Shown one piece after another: positions 9,322 to 18,922 of a stretch of DNA of 64,000 nucleotides. The stretch is taken from assembly GCF_030929555.1 (NCBI RefSeq), contig NZ_JAVFVT010000003.1, positions 218,511-282,510 on the forward strand. Reading direction: 5' to 3'. A program made the translations under genes and the position numbers. How positions within the stretch are numbered: position 1 is the stretch's first letter; every line of letters begins with the position of its first letter. Source of the DNA: Paenibacillus sp. LHD-117 (GTDB lineage Bacteria; Bacillota; Bacilli; Paenibacillales; Paenibacillaceae). The notes under the pieces are model-generated. The model saw only the letters and a program-made list of their open reading frames with translations. It had not been told where the DNA came from and searched no databases.

Positions 9322-10593
9322 ATGACAAGAAGTTTTCCCGACGATTTCTACTGGGGGGCCTCGACGGCCGCCCATCAGGTGGAAGGAAATAATACCCACT
9401 CCGATTTCTGGCTTATGGAAAATTTGGAGGGATCGATTTTTAAGGAGCGTTCGGGCAGCGCCGTAGACCACTATCGGCTGTTCAAGGAAGACATTGCGCT
9501 GCTCTCCTCGTTCGGATTAAATTCGTATAGATTCTCCATCGAATGGGCGAGGATTGAACCGGAAGAAGGGCGTTTCGATCCGGATGCTATTGAACATTAT
9601 CGGGATGTATTGTTGGCCTGCAAAAACTCGAATGTAACGCCGATTGTCACCTTGCACCATTTCACAACGCCGCAATGGCTTATTCACGCGGGCGGATGGG
9701 AATCGGCTGAGACGCCTGCCCGTTTTGCCCGTTATTGTGCCCATGTCATGAGGGAATTAGGCGAGTTGATTCCTTTTGTTTGCACGATCAATGAAGCGAA
9801 TATCTCCATCGGAATCGCGAAAATCATTATGCGGCATCAAGCCGGGGGAGGCCAAGCGCAGGTCGGAATCAATACGGATAGTATGAGCCAGATGCAAAAA
9901 TATTTTATGGCATTGGGGCAAGCATTCGGCGTTCATCCGCAAGAGGTACACTCTTTCCTCGGTGCTCGTACGGAGAAAGGGCTAGAAGTTATTTTCAAAT
10001 CGCATACGGAGGCGAGAAGCGCGATTCGTCAGGCGAGTCCGAATACCCGGATTGGACTGTCTTTGTCGCTGTATGATATTCAATCGATCCCAGGCGGAGA
10101 AGAGCTGGCTGCTGAAGCTTATCACGAAGAATTTCTGCAGTTTCTTCCGTATCTGGAAGATGACGATTTCTTTGGTTTGCAAAATTATACCCGCATGGTA
10201 TATGGGCCGGATGGACTTCAGCCGGTTCCCGCGGATGCGGAAAAAACCCAGATGGGGAACGAGTATTATCCGGAAGCGCTTGGGGGAGCCGTTCGTTTCG
10301 TTTCCAAGCATCTGAAGCAGCCGCTTATGATCACGGAAAACGGAATCGCGACGGACAACGACGAACGCCGCGTTGCGTTTATCGATCAAGCGTTGAAAGG
10401 CGTACAAGCTTGTATTTCGGAAGGAATACCGGTCATTGGTTATATGCACTGGTCTCTGCTCGATAACTTCGAATGGCAGCTCGGCTTCTCGAAGACGTTC
10501 GGATTGATCGAAGTGGACCGGTCGACGCAAGAACGCAAGCCCAAACCGAGCGCGTATCATCTCGGGAGCATCGCTAGGGAAAATTCGATTTAA
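9322..10593 (+). CDS. GH1 beta-glycosidase
   Basis: A 423-residue GH1 enzyme, slightly short for the family (usually 440-480). The N-terminal motif FYWGASTAAHQVEG is intact. Acid/base Glu158 sits in TINEAN, where most members have TxNEP, and nucleophile Glu339 sits in ITENGIA. Retaining hydrolysis of beta-glucosides, galactosides or fucosides is expected in the cytoplasm. A GAGGAGAGGAG site precedes the ATG. It is the last gene of the operon that begins with the binding protein and is followed by a hairpin at 10602-10631. Confidence 0.92.
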   Translation: MTRSFPDDFYWGASTAAHQVEGNNTHSDFWLMENLEGSIFKERSGSAVDHYRLFKEDIALLSSFGLNSYRFSIEWARIEPEEGRFDPDAIEHYRDVLLACKNSNVTPIVTLHHFTTPQWLIHAGGWESAETPARFARYCAHVMRELGELIPFVCTINEANISIGIAKIIMRHQAGGGQAQVGINTDSMSQMQKYFMALGQAFGVHPQEVHSFLGARTEKGLEVIFKSHTEARSAIRQASPNTRIGLSLSLYDIQSIPGGEELAAEAYHEEFLQFLPYLEDDDFFGLQNYTRMVYGPDGLQPVPADAEKTQMGNEYYPEALGGAVRFVSKHLKQPLMITENGIATDNDERRVAFIDQALKGVQACISEGIPVIGYMHWSLLDNFEWQLGFSKTFGLIEVDRSTQERKPKPSAYHLGSIARENSI

Positions 10594-10601
10594 GAGCGGT
10601 T

Positions 10602-10631
10602 GAAGCCGGATCCTGGAGAGGATCCGGCTTC
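10602..10631 (+). terminator. Hairpin after the GH1 operon
   Basis: A perfect 12-bp stem (GAAGCCGGATCC with its complement) has a 6-base loop. No T-run follows, so it may be a weak terminator or an mRNA-stabilising hairpin between the hydrolase operon and the permease promoter. The arm sequence is nearly repeated at 23292-23323. Confidence 0.55.
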
Positions 10632-10651
10632 AAAATTAAACGGGGGGAAAA

Positions 10652-10716
10652 GTCGTCAAACCGTTATCTAAAAAGTCGTCATTCCGTTAGTTGGCCGTGC
10701 GGTCATCCCTTATGAT
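10652..10716 (+). promoter_or_regulatory. Tandem 23-bp element promoter (4 of 9)
   Basis: Copies GTCGTCAAACCGTTATC at 10652 and GTCGTCATTCCGTTAGT at 10675-10691 start 23 bp apart; TATGAT at 10711-10716 follows 19 bp later. It drives the permease genes. Confidence 0.8.
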
Positions 10717-10763
10717 AAGGATAGTCAGAAACAGAAAACACATGAACAGGAAGGGGAACGACT

Positions 10764-11729
10764 ATGGCACAAGCCTCTGTGGTAAATGCCCAAAAAGCCG
10801 CAAAGAAACAAAAGAAAAGGAAGACCCATTATCGGAAATATGCGCCGCTTCTGATTATGATGATTCCCGGTCTTCTTTACATTTTGATCAACAACTATCT
10901 CCCAATGCTCGGGATCGTCATCGCATTTAAGGACGTGAACTTCGCCAAAGGCATTCTGCAGAGCGATTGGATTGGATTCGCCAACTTCGAGTACCTGTTC
11001 AAGACTTCCGATGCGTACATCATCACGCGCAACACGATTCTCTACAATATTGTGTTCATTGTGCTAGGAACGGTGCTTTCGTTAGCCTGCGCGATTCTGC
11101 TGAACGAAATCAAGAACAAGGTGCTGCTGAAGTCGTACCAGAGCATCATCACGCTGCCGCATCTGATCTCCATGGTTATCGTCGGCTATCTCGGATTCGC
11201 TTTTTTAAGCCCGGACACGGGGTTCCTCAACAGGACGGTGCTGCCATGGCTTGGCATCGAGGAAGGAATTTCGTGGTATACGGAAAATAAGTATTGGCCT
11301 TGGATTCTGACTTTGGTCCATTTCTGGAAGGCCATCGGGTATTCCAGCATCGTATACTTCGCGGCGCTGCTTGGCATTGACGAAGAATATTACGAGGCGG
11401 CCAGACTTGACGGCGCTTCAAGGTGGCAGCAAATCCGTAACATCACGCTGCCGATTATTGTGCCGGTCATCACCATGTTGACGCTGCTAAACATCGGACG
11501 GATTTTCTACTCTGACTTCGGATTGTTCTATCAGGTTCCGATGAACTCCGGGGCACTGTTCGAATCCACTTCCACGATCGACACTTATGTCTTCAGAGGA
11601 CTGATGGGCACAGGCGACATCGGCATGTCCACAGCAGCGGGCGTCTATCAATCTATCGTCGGCTTTATACTCGTCATCTTGGCGAATCTGATCATAAGGC
11701 GTTCCAACAAAGATAATGCGCTGTTCTAG
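10764..11729 (+). CDS. Sugar ABC permease, LplB type
   Basis: A 321-residue integral membrane permease. A Lys-rich cytoplasmic N-terminus is followed by about six membrane helices. The EAA loop that contacts the ATPase reads YYEAARLDGASRWQQIRNI, near residue 210. It pairs with the next permease and should serve the binding protein at 4201. No ATPase gene is present, which is normal for this family because a shared MsmX-type ATPase is used. An AGGAAGGGG site precedes the ATG. Confidence 0.93.
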   Translation: MAQASVVNAQKAAKKQKKRKTHYRKYAPLLIMMIPGLLYILINNYLPMLGIVIAFKDVNFAKGILQSDWIGFANFEYLFKTSDAYIITRNTILYNIVFIVLGTVLSLACAILLNEIKNKVLLKSYQSIITLPHLISMVIVGYLGFAFLSPDTGFLNRTVLPWLGIEEGISWYTENKYWPWILTLVHFWKAIGYSSIVYFAALLGIDEEYYEAARLDGASRWQQIRNITLPIIVPVITMLTLLNIGRIFYSDFGLFYQVPMNSGALFESTSTIDTYVFRGLMGTGDIGMSTAAGVYQSIVGFILVILANLIIRRSNKDNALF

Positions 11730-11740
11730 GAGGTCCTGAC

Positions 11741-12625
11741 ATGAAAAACGAAGGCAGAGTTATAAGTGTAATTAGTCATGTTTCTATGTTTCTATTCGCT
11801 GCGGTTTGTCTCATTCCGTTTCTGTTGCTCATTTCGGCATCCTTTACGGATCAGAACGCGATTACCGCTCACGGTTATTCTTTCATCCCTCAAGTGTTCA
11901 GTACGTCGGCTTACGAATATTTGTTGAACAGAGGCTCGGACATCGCGAGAGCTTACGGAGTAACGGTATTCGTTACGGTCTTCGGTACTGTGGCCGGGTT
12001 GGCCCTTACGACTTTGCTGGCCTATCCGCTATCCAGAAGAGAAACGCCGCACCGAAATCTGATCATGTTCATCGTCTTCTTTACCATGCTGTTCCATGGG
12101 GGGCTCGTCCCCTCATACCTGGTGTACGCGCAATTGCTCGACTTTAAGAACTCGATTTGGGCGCTTATCGTACCGGGGCTGCTCACGAATGGCTTTTACA
12201 TCATGATGATGCGCACGTTCTTCCAGACGACCGTGCCGCCGGCGTTAATCGAATCGGCGCAGCTGGACGGAGCCACCGAGTACCGGACGTTATGGTCCGT
12301 CGTACTGCCGCTGTCGACGCCCGTCCTTGCGACAATCGGCTTGTTTACCTGCATCATGTACTGGAACGACTGGCAGAACGGGATGATTTACATCACCAAC
12401 CCTGAGCTGTTCAGCGTCCAAAATCTGCTTAACCGAATTATGCAAGATATTCAGTTTATTAGCACCAATTTGACCTCTGACGCGGGCGAGGCCATGCAGC
12501 AGATGCCGACCGACTCGGTTAAGATGGCTATTGCGGTAATCGGCGTGCTGCCGATCCTTGTCGCCTATCCGTTCTTTCAGAAGTATTTCATCAAAGGGAT
12601 CATGATCGGTGCCGTAAAAGGTTAA
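11741..12625 (+). CDS. Sugar ABC permease, YtcP type
   Basis: A 294-residue partner permease starting 12 bp after the previous stop, with AGGAGG in between. About six membrane helices are visible. The EAA motif is PPALIESAQLDGATEYRTL (near residue 165), and the C-terminus ends FIKGIMIGAVKG as is usual in this family. It forms the membrane channel with the LplB-type permease. A hairpin follows before the kinase gene, so the two-component genes may be expressed partly by read-through. Confidence 0.93.
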   Translation: MKNEGRVISVISHVSMFLFAAVCLIPFLLLISASFTDQNAITAHGYSFIPQVFSTSAYEYLLNRGSDIARAYGVTVFVTVFGTVAGLALTTLLAYPLSRRETPHRNLIMFIVFFTMLFHGGLVPSYLVYAQLLDFKNSIWALIVPGLLTNGFYIMMMRTFFQTTVPPALIESAQLDGATEYRTLWSVVLPLSTPVLATIGLFTCIMYWNDWQNGMIYITNPELFSVQNLLNRIMQDIQFISTNLTSDAGEAMQQMPTDSVKMAIAVIGVLPILVAYPFFQKYFIKGIMIGAVKG

Positions 12626-12641
12626 GCTGACCGCATAGAAG

Positions 12642-12683
12642 GTCCAAACGCCGCAGCCAGGCCCAGGGTTGTGGCGCTTGGAC
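12642..12683 (+). terminator. Hairpin between permease and kinase genes
   Basis: GTCCAAACGCC (12642-12652) pairs with GGCGCTTGGAC (12673-12683) apart from one internal mismatch; three T follow. It is a weak terminator or attenuator that could lower expression of the regulator genes relative to the transporter. Confidence 0.5.
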
Positions 12684-12729
12684 TTTCATTTCGTATATGA
12701 TGAAGGAAACCGATGAAGGAGCCAGGAGC

Positions 12730-14484
12730 ATGAAGATACCCGGATTGTTGCGGCAACGAGGTTCCCTGAAGTTCAAGTTGATCTTAAGCGTGCTGATCAT
12801 GACGGGACCGTTGTTAAGCATGCTGTTATATAACAACTTTTATGCCATTGATGTCGTTAGGGAACAGGTCGCGGATTCGTATAAAAACATGCTGTCTCTA
12901 TACATGAAACAGATCGATTCCGGATTAAACGATGTCGATATCTATTTGAACTCCATGTTATCGGGTATTGATTTGGTTTCTCTTGATCAGGCCGAATCGG
13001 ATGCGGATTATTACGATTCGAAGTTTTTTTTGTTTAACAAATTGAGCAAGGATATTGCTTTATACGACTCCCTAAGTTCTTTTTTCATTTATGCGGAGAA
13101 ACGGCAAGACTTTATGGATGTGAATAAGACGCAGAATTTAACGTTTGAGGAAAAGGATCTCATCCAACAATATATCTCCGATCTTATTCAATCCCCCAGG
13201 CTTCCGGGTAACGCTATGCAAAGATGGCACTACGCCCGAATTGGGCAAAATGATTATTTAATCGATATCGTCCGATCCGGCAGCGTATATTTGGGCGGCT
13301 GGGTGAGAACCGACCAATTGCTGGCGCCCCTCCAATCCCTTCAGATCGGAGAAGGGGGGAGTGTCTTGCTCGCGAATGACCTGGGAGAGCCGATTACGGA
13401 CACGGAGCTTGTCGACGAGAACGGAATCCGGTTGCACCAAAGCGAAGGCGACTATTATTTGACCGGTTCCGACCGGAAGTATTTGATCGTCGATTCGGCT
13501 TCCGTCAGAGGCAACTTCAAGCTGGTCGCCGTCATACCGGATCACCATATCCTGGATAGATTGCCGTACCTGCAAGGAATCATATGGATCATGACCGCTT
13601 CTTCCCTGCTTTTTATCCCGATCGGGCTGTATTTCATCCGGCAGGCCATACTCGTGCCGTTATACCGGGTCCTTGTCTCGATGAAGAAGGTCCGAAGCGG
13701 GGATTGGAGCATTCGGGTCGACATGCAAAAAGGCGGTTCGGAGGAGTTCAGAGTACTCGGAGAATCATTCAACTCCATGATGACGGAAATCGAAACGCTT
13801 CGCGTCAACGTTTACGAAGAGCAGTTAAACAAGCAGAAGGAAGAGCTGCAGCGGCTGCAGTTGCAGGTTAACCCCCACTTTTTCCTGAATTCGCTAAATA
13901 TCGTTTACAATTTGGCCAAGGTGAAAAATTATGATTTAACGATGAAATTGACGCGGTCATTGGTTCATTATTTCCGTTACATGTTCAGAAGCAATACGAC
14001 ATTCGTCCCCTTGAAAGACGAACTGGAGCACACCCGGAACTACTTGGGGATTCAAGCCTTGCGTTTTCCGGAGAAACTGACGTGGACGCTTGAAGCCCCG
14101 CGCTACTTGACGGATACGCCGATTCCTCCGCTCGTCATTCAGTCGTTCGTCGAGAATTCGATTAAACACGCTGTTACGATGGACAGGCCCGTCCATATTT
14201 CCGTACGGATCGACTTTTTGGACGAAGACAGCGGATCCTGGGTGAAAATCAGCATTCAAGACACGGGCAGCGGATTCGGCGAAGAGGTGCTTCGCGAACT
14301 GCAAGCGGGCAGAAGCGTCGAAAACGAACGAGGAGAGCATACCGGAATATGGAACGTTCAGCGGCGCCTGTATTTATTGTATGGAGATTCGGTATCCATT
14401 CATTTTGCTAACGATCCGGAAAGCGGCGGCGCTTCTATATTCATCATTCTCCCGATTAATCCCCTAATGGAGGACAAGCAATGA
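12730..14484 (+). CDS. Sensor histidine kinase, YesM type
   Basis: A 584-residue membrane kinase. Two membrane helices (about 15-37 and 283-305) flank an extracellular sensor of about 245 residues. A HAMP domain (about 306-358), a His-kinase domain with phosphoacceptor His383 in NPHFFLNS, and an ATPase domain with NSIKHAV and DTGSGFGEE follow. I place the start at 12730, which has AAGGAG at 12716-12721; an in-frame ATG at 12697 lacks a ribosome site. Its stop overlaps the regulator start (ATGA). It should sense an extracellular sugar or a loaded binding protein and phosphorylate the regulator that I propose acts on the nine tandem-element promoters. Confidence 0.92.
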   Translation: MKIPGLLRQRGSLKFKLILSVLIMTGPLLSMLLYNNFYAIDVVREQVADSYKNMLSLYMKQIDSGLNDVDIYLNSMLSGIDLVSLDQAESDADYYDSKFFLFNKLSKDIALYDSLSSFFIYAEKRQDFMDVNKTQNLTFEEKDLIQQYISDLIQSPRLPGNAMQRWHYARIGQNDYLIDIVRSGSVYLGGWVRTDQLLAPLQSLQIGEGGSVLLANDLGEPITDTELVDENGIRLHQSEGDYYLTGSDRKYLIVDSASVRGNFKLVAVIPDHHILDRLPYLQGIIWIMTASSLLFIPIGLYFIRQAILVPLYRVLVSMKKVRSGDWSIRVDMQKGGSEEFRVLGESFNSMMTEIETLRVNVYEEQLNKQKEELQRLQLQVNPHFFLNSLNIVYNLAKVKNYDLTMKLTRSLVHYFRYMFRSNTTFVPLKDELEHTRNYLGIQALRFPEKLTWTLEAPRYLTDTPIPPLVIQSFVENSIKHAVTMDRPVHISVRIDFLDEDSGSWVKISIQDTGSGFGEEVLRELQAGRSVENERGEHTGIWNVQRRLYLLYGDSVSIHFANDPESGGASIFIILPINPLMEDKQ

Positions 14485-16076
14485 ACGATCACTTGCTCAT
14501 CGTCGACGACGAAATTCATGCCATCGAAGGCGTAAAAGCGGATCTCGATTTGCAAAAACTCGGGATCTCGGAATTGTATACCGCCAATAATATTAGGCAG
14601 GCCAAAGAATGGTTCGAAAGCGCAAGTATCGATATTCTGTTATGCGATATCGAGATGCCGCAAGGGAACGGCTTGGAATTGCTCACCTGGGTAAAGGAAC
14701 GTTACCCGCACACGGTCACGATTTTTCTGACGAGCCATGCCGATTTCAAATACGCGAAAGAAGCGCTTACGCTCGGCAGTCTTGACTATTTGCTTAAGCC
14801 GGTGTTGGCGGAAGAGCTGGAGAACGCTATTCGAAAGGCCCAGGCCGTCATCGCCAAGAACAGCGAAAACACCCGTAACGTTAAATTCCATCAATTGTGG
14901 CAGAAGCATCAATCGTTTATCATCGAACGATTCTGGCTGGATCTGATCCACCATTCGATCCCCAGCCATCAAGCTGCGATTCGGGAACAGATCGAACAGC
15001 ATCATATCCCGATTACGGAAGATTCGGTTTTCTTTCCAGTCTTGATTTCCATCCAACGCTGGAACAAAGAGATGAAGCGCAGAGACGAAAAAATTTTGGA
15101 ATACGCGCTTAAAAATACCGCGGACGAGATTCTTATCGGAAGCCACGAAAACGGCATCTGTTTTCAGCTCGAAAGAGGGTTGCTGCTCGTCATCTTGATG
15201 TCGGAAAGGGAGATCCCTTGGAACGAGGAAAGAATAAGGGAAGCAGCCGATCTCTATGTGGAGTCATGCAATCGCTATTTCTACTGCAACCTATCCTGTT
15301 ATTTGGGACGTTCCGCAGAAGCGCATGAGATGGCGGGAATGGTCGCGGCGCTGCGGGATCGCGACCGGAACAACGTTGCGTACTCCAATCGAGTACTGGC
15401 TCTCGATCGTACGGAGCAATCGGATTACCCGGCTCAGCTTCCTGAACTCGGCGCTTTGTCTTCTTTATTGAAAACCGGAACGAAGGAAGCCGTCAAGCAA
15501 GAAGTGGAGAGATACCTCGACGATCTCGTTCGCAATCGAGAGATGGATGCAGAAACGCTGCATCGATTCAGTCAAGACTTCGTGCAGGTTCTGTATTCTT
15601 TCCTGAACGCTAAAGGCATTCAGGCGCACCAATTGTTCGGGGACGAACAGTCCAGACGCCTATCGGAGTCGGCGGGGCGTTTTGTTGCCGATATGATGGC
15701 GTGGGTTCACCATGCCGTTAACAAAGCCATGTATCAAGCGGAAGCGGTCAAGGAAAACGATACCGTCGTTCTAACCGTTAAACGGTACATCGCGCTCAAC
15801 ATGGATCAAGACTTGTCGAGAGAGACGATCGCTGATCAGGTTTATTTGAATCCCGATTATTTGTCGCGAATTTTCAAGAAGGAAACGGGATACTCGATTT
15901 CGGACTACGTCCTATTGGAAAGAATTAATAAAGCGAAGGAACTGCTTCTCCAAACGAACGTGTCCGTAAGCGCCGTCGCTTCTTCGGTTGGATACACGAA
16001 CTTTTCCCACTTTGCCAAAATATTCAAAAAGTATGTGGGAACAGGGCCGACGGAATTTCGCAACCAGCCCGGTTAA
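14481..16076 (+). CDS. Response regulator with AraC-type DNA-binding domain, YesN type
   Basis: A 531-residue cytoplasmic regulator. The receiver domain has acidic residues Asp9/Asp10 and phosphoacceptor Asp56 (CDIEMPQGNG). A linker of about 280 residues leads to the C-terminal AraC helix-turn-helix pair (about 430-531: LSRETIADQVYLNPDYLSRIF and the SSVGYTNFSHFAKIFKKYVG half). It is translationally coupled to the kinase. AraC-type dimers typically bind direct repeats next to the -35 region, which is the arrangement of the tandem elements around this gene. The link between them is inference. Confidence 0.93.
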   Translation: MNDHLLIVDDEIHAIEGVKADLDLQKLGISELYTANNIRQAKEWFESASIDILLCDIEMPQGNGLELLTWVKERYPHTVTIFLTSHADFKYAKEALTLGSLDYLLKPVLAEELENAIRKAQAVIAKNSENTRNVKFHQLWQKHQSFIIERFWLDLIHHSIPSHQAAIREQIEQHHIPITEDSVFFPVLISIQRWNKEMKRRDEKILEYALKNTADEILIGSHENGICFQLERGLLLVILMSEREIPWNEERIREAADLYVESCNRYFYCNLSCYLGRSAEAHEMAGMVAALRDRDRNNVAYSNRVLALDRTEQSDYPAQLPELGALSSLLKTGTKEAVKQEVERYLDDLVRNREMDAETLHRFSQDFVQVLYSFLNAKGIQAHQLFGDEQSRRLSESAGRFVADMMAWVHHAVNKAMYQAEAVKENDTVVLTVKRYIALNMDQDLSRETIADQVYLNPDYLSRIFKKETGYSISDYVLLERINKAKELLLQTNVSVSAVASSVGYTNFSHFAKIFKKYVGTGPTEFRNQPG

Positions 16077-16083
16077 ACGAAGG

Positions 16084-16119
16084 AAGAGGCTGTCGCTCCA
16101 TGCGGCAGCTTCTTTTTTT
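16084..16119 (+). terminator. Terminator after the two-component operon
   Basis: The stem AAGAGGCTGTCGC pairs with GCGGCAGCTTCTT (with G-U pairs) and is followed by a run of T. Confidence 0.8.
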
Positions 16120-16217
16120 AAAATATAAGAAAGTATAAGTTTCACTTATACTGGGCTTATATTTCACCGCGAAACGTAAGCTGCGCCTCCAAAGGACGGC
16201 GCAGCCGTTTACGCTTG

Positions 16218-16282
16218 GTCGTGAAAGTGTTATTCAGCATGTCGTCTAACCGTTAGTCCTCCCAAGGGAAACAAGATATGAT
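16218..16282 (+). promoter_or_regulatory. Tandem 23-bp element promoter (5 of 9)
   Basis: GTCGTGAAAGTGTTATT at 16218 and GTCGTCTAACCGTTAGT at 16241-16257 start 23 bp apart; TATGAT at 16277-16282 follows 19 bp later. It drives the SDR/GH35 pair. Both copies are identical to those of element 6. Confidence 0.8.
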
Positions 16283-16302
16283 GAAACAAAGTAGGAAAGG
16301 GG

Positions 16303-17166
16303 ATGGATAAAAACATGAATGACAATCCGAGCGCAAGACGCCCGGTCGCTGTTCTAACGGCTTCTTATTCCGGCATCGGAACCGAACTGAGCAAGCGGCT
16401 CGCCGGCGCCGGCTATGACCTGGTTGTCATTAACAGGAGCTCCGATCGAACGAGTCAGCAGCTGCGTGAACTTCAAGCCTTCGCTCCCTCCGTTTCCGTG
16501 CAATCGATTCAAGCCGATTTATCGAATCATCAGGACATACGGCGGGCCGCCGAGCAGGTAGCGAGAACTCATGATTTTATCAATCTCCTCATCCATAATG
16601 CAGGTGTCGCAACGGAGCGACTAGAGCTATCCGTTCAAGGCAACGATCTCCATTACGAGGTGAATACGTTCGCCCCGTATTTGTTGACCGAGCTGCTCCG
16701 GCCCCAATTGGCGTCCGCGAACAATGCCGTCGTCGTCGCCGTCGGTTCAAGCGGGATGAGAATGGCGCGTAATTTCGACCCTCAAGGACTGCGCAAGCCC
16801 GATAAATTCAGGAGGTTCCAGCCTTACTCCCATACGAAGCTGGCAACAGCCGCGGCATTCCATGCGATGGCCGGCGATTATGCGAAGGATGGCATTACGC
16901 TTCGGATTGCCGATCCGGGGCCAACCCGCACGCCGATGTCTCTCGGCGGAGCGATGCCGGTATGGTTCCGGTTGATTCGCTGGTACTTCGTCCCGCCTGA
17001 GAATGGCGCCGAGCGCATATTTGAAGCGGCAACCTCGCCGGCCGATGACGGCCGGAGCGGATTGTACTTCGAGTTCGGACGACCTGCCGCTCTTCCTCGC
17101 GTTGCAAGAGATACCGCTGTGCAACAAGAGTTGTTGGCGATTCTTCGCGGGATGGCGAAGTCGTAA
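16303..17166 (+). CDS. Short-chain dehydrogenase, retinol-dehydrogenase-like
   Basis: A 287-residue extended SDR. The cofactor motif is TASYSGIGTE, with Ala in place of the first Gly of TGxxxGxG. HNAG replaces NNAG, and the catalytic pair is in YSHTK. This divergence from the two other SDRs here suggests a different substrate, possibly bulky or hydrophobic as for retinol-type SDRs. The start may be 16303 or the in-frame ATG at 16315; AGGAAAGGGG lies upstream of both. It shares element 5 with the GH35-type gene downstream. Confidence 0.85.
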   Translation: MDKNMNDNPSARRPVAVLTASYSGIGTELSKRLAGAGYDLVVINRSSDRTSQQLRELQAFAPSVSVQSIQADLSNHQDIRRAAEQVARTHDFINLLIHNAGVATERLELSVQGNDLHYEVNTFAPYLLTELLRPQLASANNAVVVAVGSSGMRMARNFDPQGLRKPDKFRRFQPYSHTKLATAAAFHAMAGDYAKDGITLRIADPGPTRTPMSLGGAMPVWFRLIRWYFVPPENGAERIFEAATSPADDGRSGLYFEFGRPAALPRVARDTAVQQELLAILRGMAKS

Positions 17167-17199
17167 ACACCATTAACATACATGAAGAGGGGGATTTAC

Positions 17200-18795
17200 A
17201 TGTTGAATCAAGTGCTGCAAAGAAAAGAACATCTGCTAGTCGATCAAGGAAGACCGTTTATTATGCTGGCGGGAGAGGTCCATAATTCAAGCTCCTCATC
17301 CGCTGAATATATGGAACCCATCTGGGAAAAAGCCGTCAAGCTCGGCATGAACAGTTTATTGCTGCCTGTGACATGGGAAATGATTGAACCCGAAGAAGGC
17401 GTGTTTGATTTCCTAATCGTGGATGAACTGATTGCTCAGGCGAGAAGGCATGAGATGAAAATTGGTTTCTTATGGTTTGGCGCCTGGAAGAACGCGCAGT
17501 GTTATTATGCGCCGTCGTGGGTCAAGACGGACTTGGAACGCTTCAAAAGGGCGGAAGTCGAGAAAGGCAGAAATAAAACAAATTTAAAAGATTTCCATGG
17601 GATGTCCTATACGACGCTCTCCTATCTTTGCGAAGCAACCTGTATGGCGGATGCTTTAGCGTTTCGGGAAATGATGCTGCATATTAAGAAAGTGGACGAA
17701 AAAGAGCAAACGGTTATTTTGATTCAGGTGGAGAACGAACCGGGGCTGCAAGGGGCCGCGAGAGAACATTCCGATGCGGCCGACGCCCTGTTTGAAGCGA
17801 ATGTCCCGCAGCCATTCGTCGATTATATGATTACGCATACCGGAACAATGGCCCCGGATGTCCGTCAGGCCGTCGAGAATGGCGCGAAGAGCGGCAACTG
17901 GCAGGCGGTGTTCGGAGATGCGGCGGAAGAAGTATTCAGCGCGTATCACGTTGCAAGTTATATCGATAAAGTAGCTGCGGCAGGCAAGGAGATTTATCCG
18001 CTGCCTATGATGTCCAACTGCTGGTTGGACAAAGGCCAGAAAGCCGGGAAGTATCCGAGCGGCGGCCCGGTATCCCGGGTAATGGAAGTATGGAAATACT
18101 GCGCGCCTAATGTGGATGTGATCGCACCGGATATCTATGTTCAAAATTTTTGCGGCGTGTGCGACGAGTACGTCAAGATGGACAATCCTCTCTTTATTCC
18201 GGAGACGGCGACCCACAGCTACGCAGGTCCGAGGCTGGTTTATGTGGTGGGGCATTATCATGCGCTCGGATTTGCTCCTTTCGGATTTGAGGACTTGGGA
18301 GAACCGTTTACGGCCATCGACAGTTATCTGTTCGGCGTGGATATTTCCGACCCCATGTTGAAAACGCCTCAAAACATAGAGGAGTACGCATGGTATAACA
18401 AGACGCTTAACAGCATGATGCCGTTATTGACGGAAAAATACGGAACATCGGATTTGCAGGCCGCGATTGTCGAGCGTCCGGAACAGGATACGATGGTGTT
18501 CGGGGAATATGGCTTCAAAGTGATGATGAATCTGCCTATTTTGACTCGGAAAGACGGGGTATGCCTTGTGCTGAAGAAGACCGCGGACGAGTTTTATCTC
18601 ATTGCCAATGGCTGTGCCGTCTTCCCGTTCTCCGCAAATCCGGCTAAGCCCAACGTGGATATCTTATCCCTGGAAGAAGGACGTTTTGAACAAGGAAATT
18701 GGAAAATGACCCGGCGGCTGAACGGGGACGAGGTCGCCATCATGCGGTATGAGAAGCCTACGTTGCTGAAAATCAAATTGTTCGGGTACCAATAA
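17200..18795 (+). CDS. GH35-type beta-galactosidase (DUF5597 kind)
   Basis: A 531-residue protein of the GH35 branch that carries a C-terminal DUF5597 domain. The N-terminal barrel has GEVHNSSSSSAEYM and WEMIEPEEGVFDF. Acid/base Glu180 is in QVENEPG and nucleophile Glu335 is in FIPETA. There is no signal peptide. It should hydrolyse terminal beta-galactose or a related sugar from imported material. The start is the ATG at 17200 because GAGGGGG lies just before it; an upstream in-frame ATG at 17182 is part of that ribosome site. It follows the SDR by 33 bp. Confidence 0.9.
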   Translation: MLNQVLQRKEHLLVDQGRPFIMLAGEVHNSSSSSAEYMEPIWEKAVKLGMNSLLLPVTWEMIEPEEGVFDFLIVDELIAQARRHEMKIGFLWFGAWKNAQCYYAPSWVKTDLERFKRAEVEKGRNKTNLKDFHGMSYTTLSYLCEATCMADALAFREMMLHIKKVDEKEQTVILIQVENEPGLQGAAREHSDAADALFEANVPQPFVDYMITHTGTMAPDVRQAVENGAKSGNWQAVFGDAAEEVFSAYHVASYIDKVAAAGKEIYPLPMMSNCWLDKGQKAGKYPSGGPVSRVMEVWKYCAPNVDVIAPDIYVQNFCGVCDEYVKMDNPLFIPETATHSYAGPRLVYVVGHYHALGFAPFGFEDLGEPFTAIDSYLFGVDISDPMLKTPQNIEEYAWYNKTLNSMMPLLTEKYGTSDLQAAIVERPEQDTMVFGEYGFKVMMNLPILTRKDGVCLVLKKTADEFYLIANGCAVFPFSANPAKPNVDILSLEEGRFEQGNWKMTRRLNGDEVAIMRYEKPTLLKIKLFGYQ

Positions 18796-18808
18796 TGGGA
18801 TCGCGGAA

Positions 18809-18873
18809 GTCGTGAAAGTGTTATTCGAGATGTCGTCTAACCGTTAGTCCGGCTTGAGACAAATCGATATGAT
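18809..18873 (+). promoter_or_regulatory. Tandem 23-bp element promoter (6 of 9)
   Basis: GTCGTGAAAGTGTTATT at 18809 and GTCGTCTAACCGTTAGT at 18832-18848 start 23 bp apart; TATGAT at 18868-18873 follows 19 bp later. It drives the small protein and SDR at 18923-19947. Confidence 0.8.
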
Positions 18874-18922
18874 TAGACTAGCAAGCAAACTATCGCGTGA
18901 CTTAAAGGAGGTGAATACGACG

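Noticed and set aside
12692..12697. TATGAT just upstream of the first kinase gene as a tenth regulon promoter
   Set aside because: No GTCGT...TTAGT copies lie at the required distance upstream.
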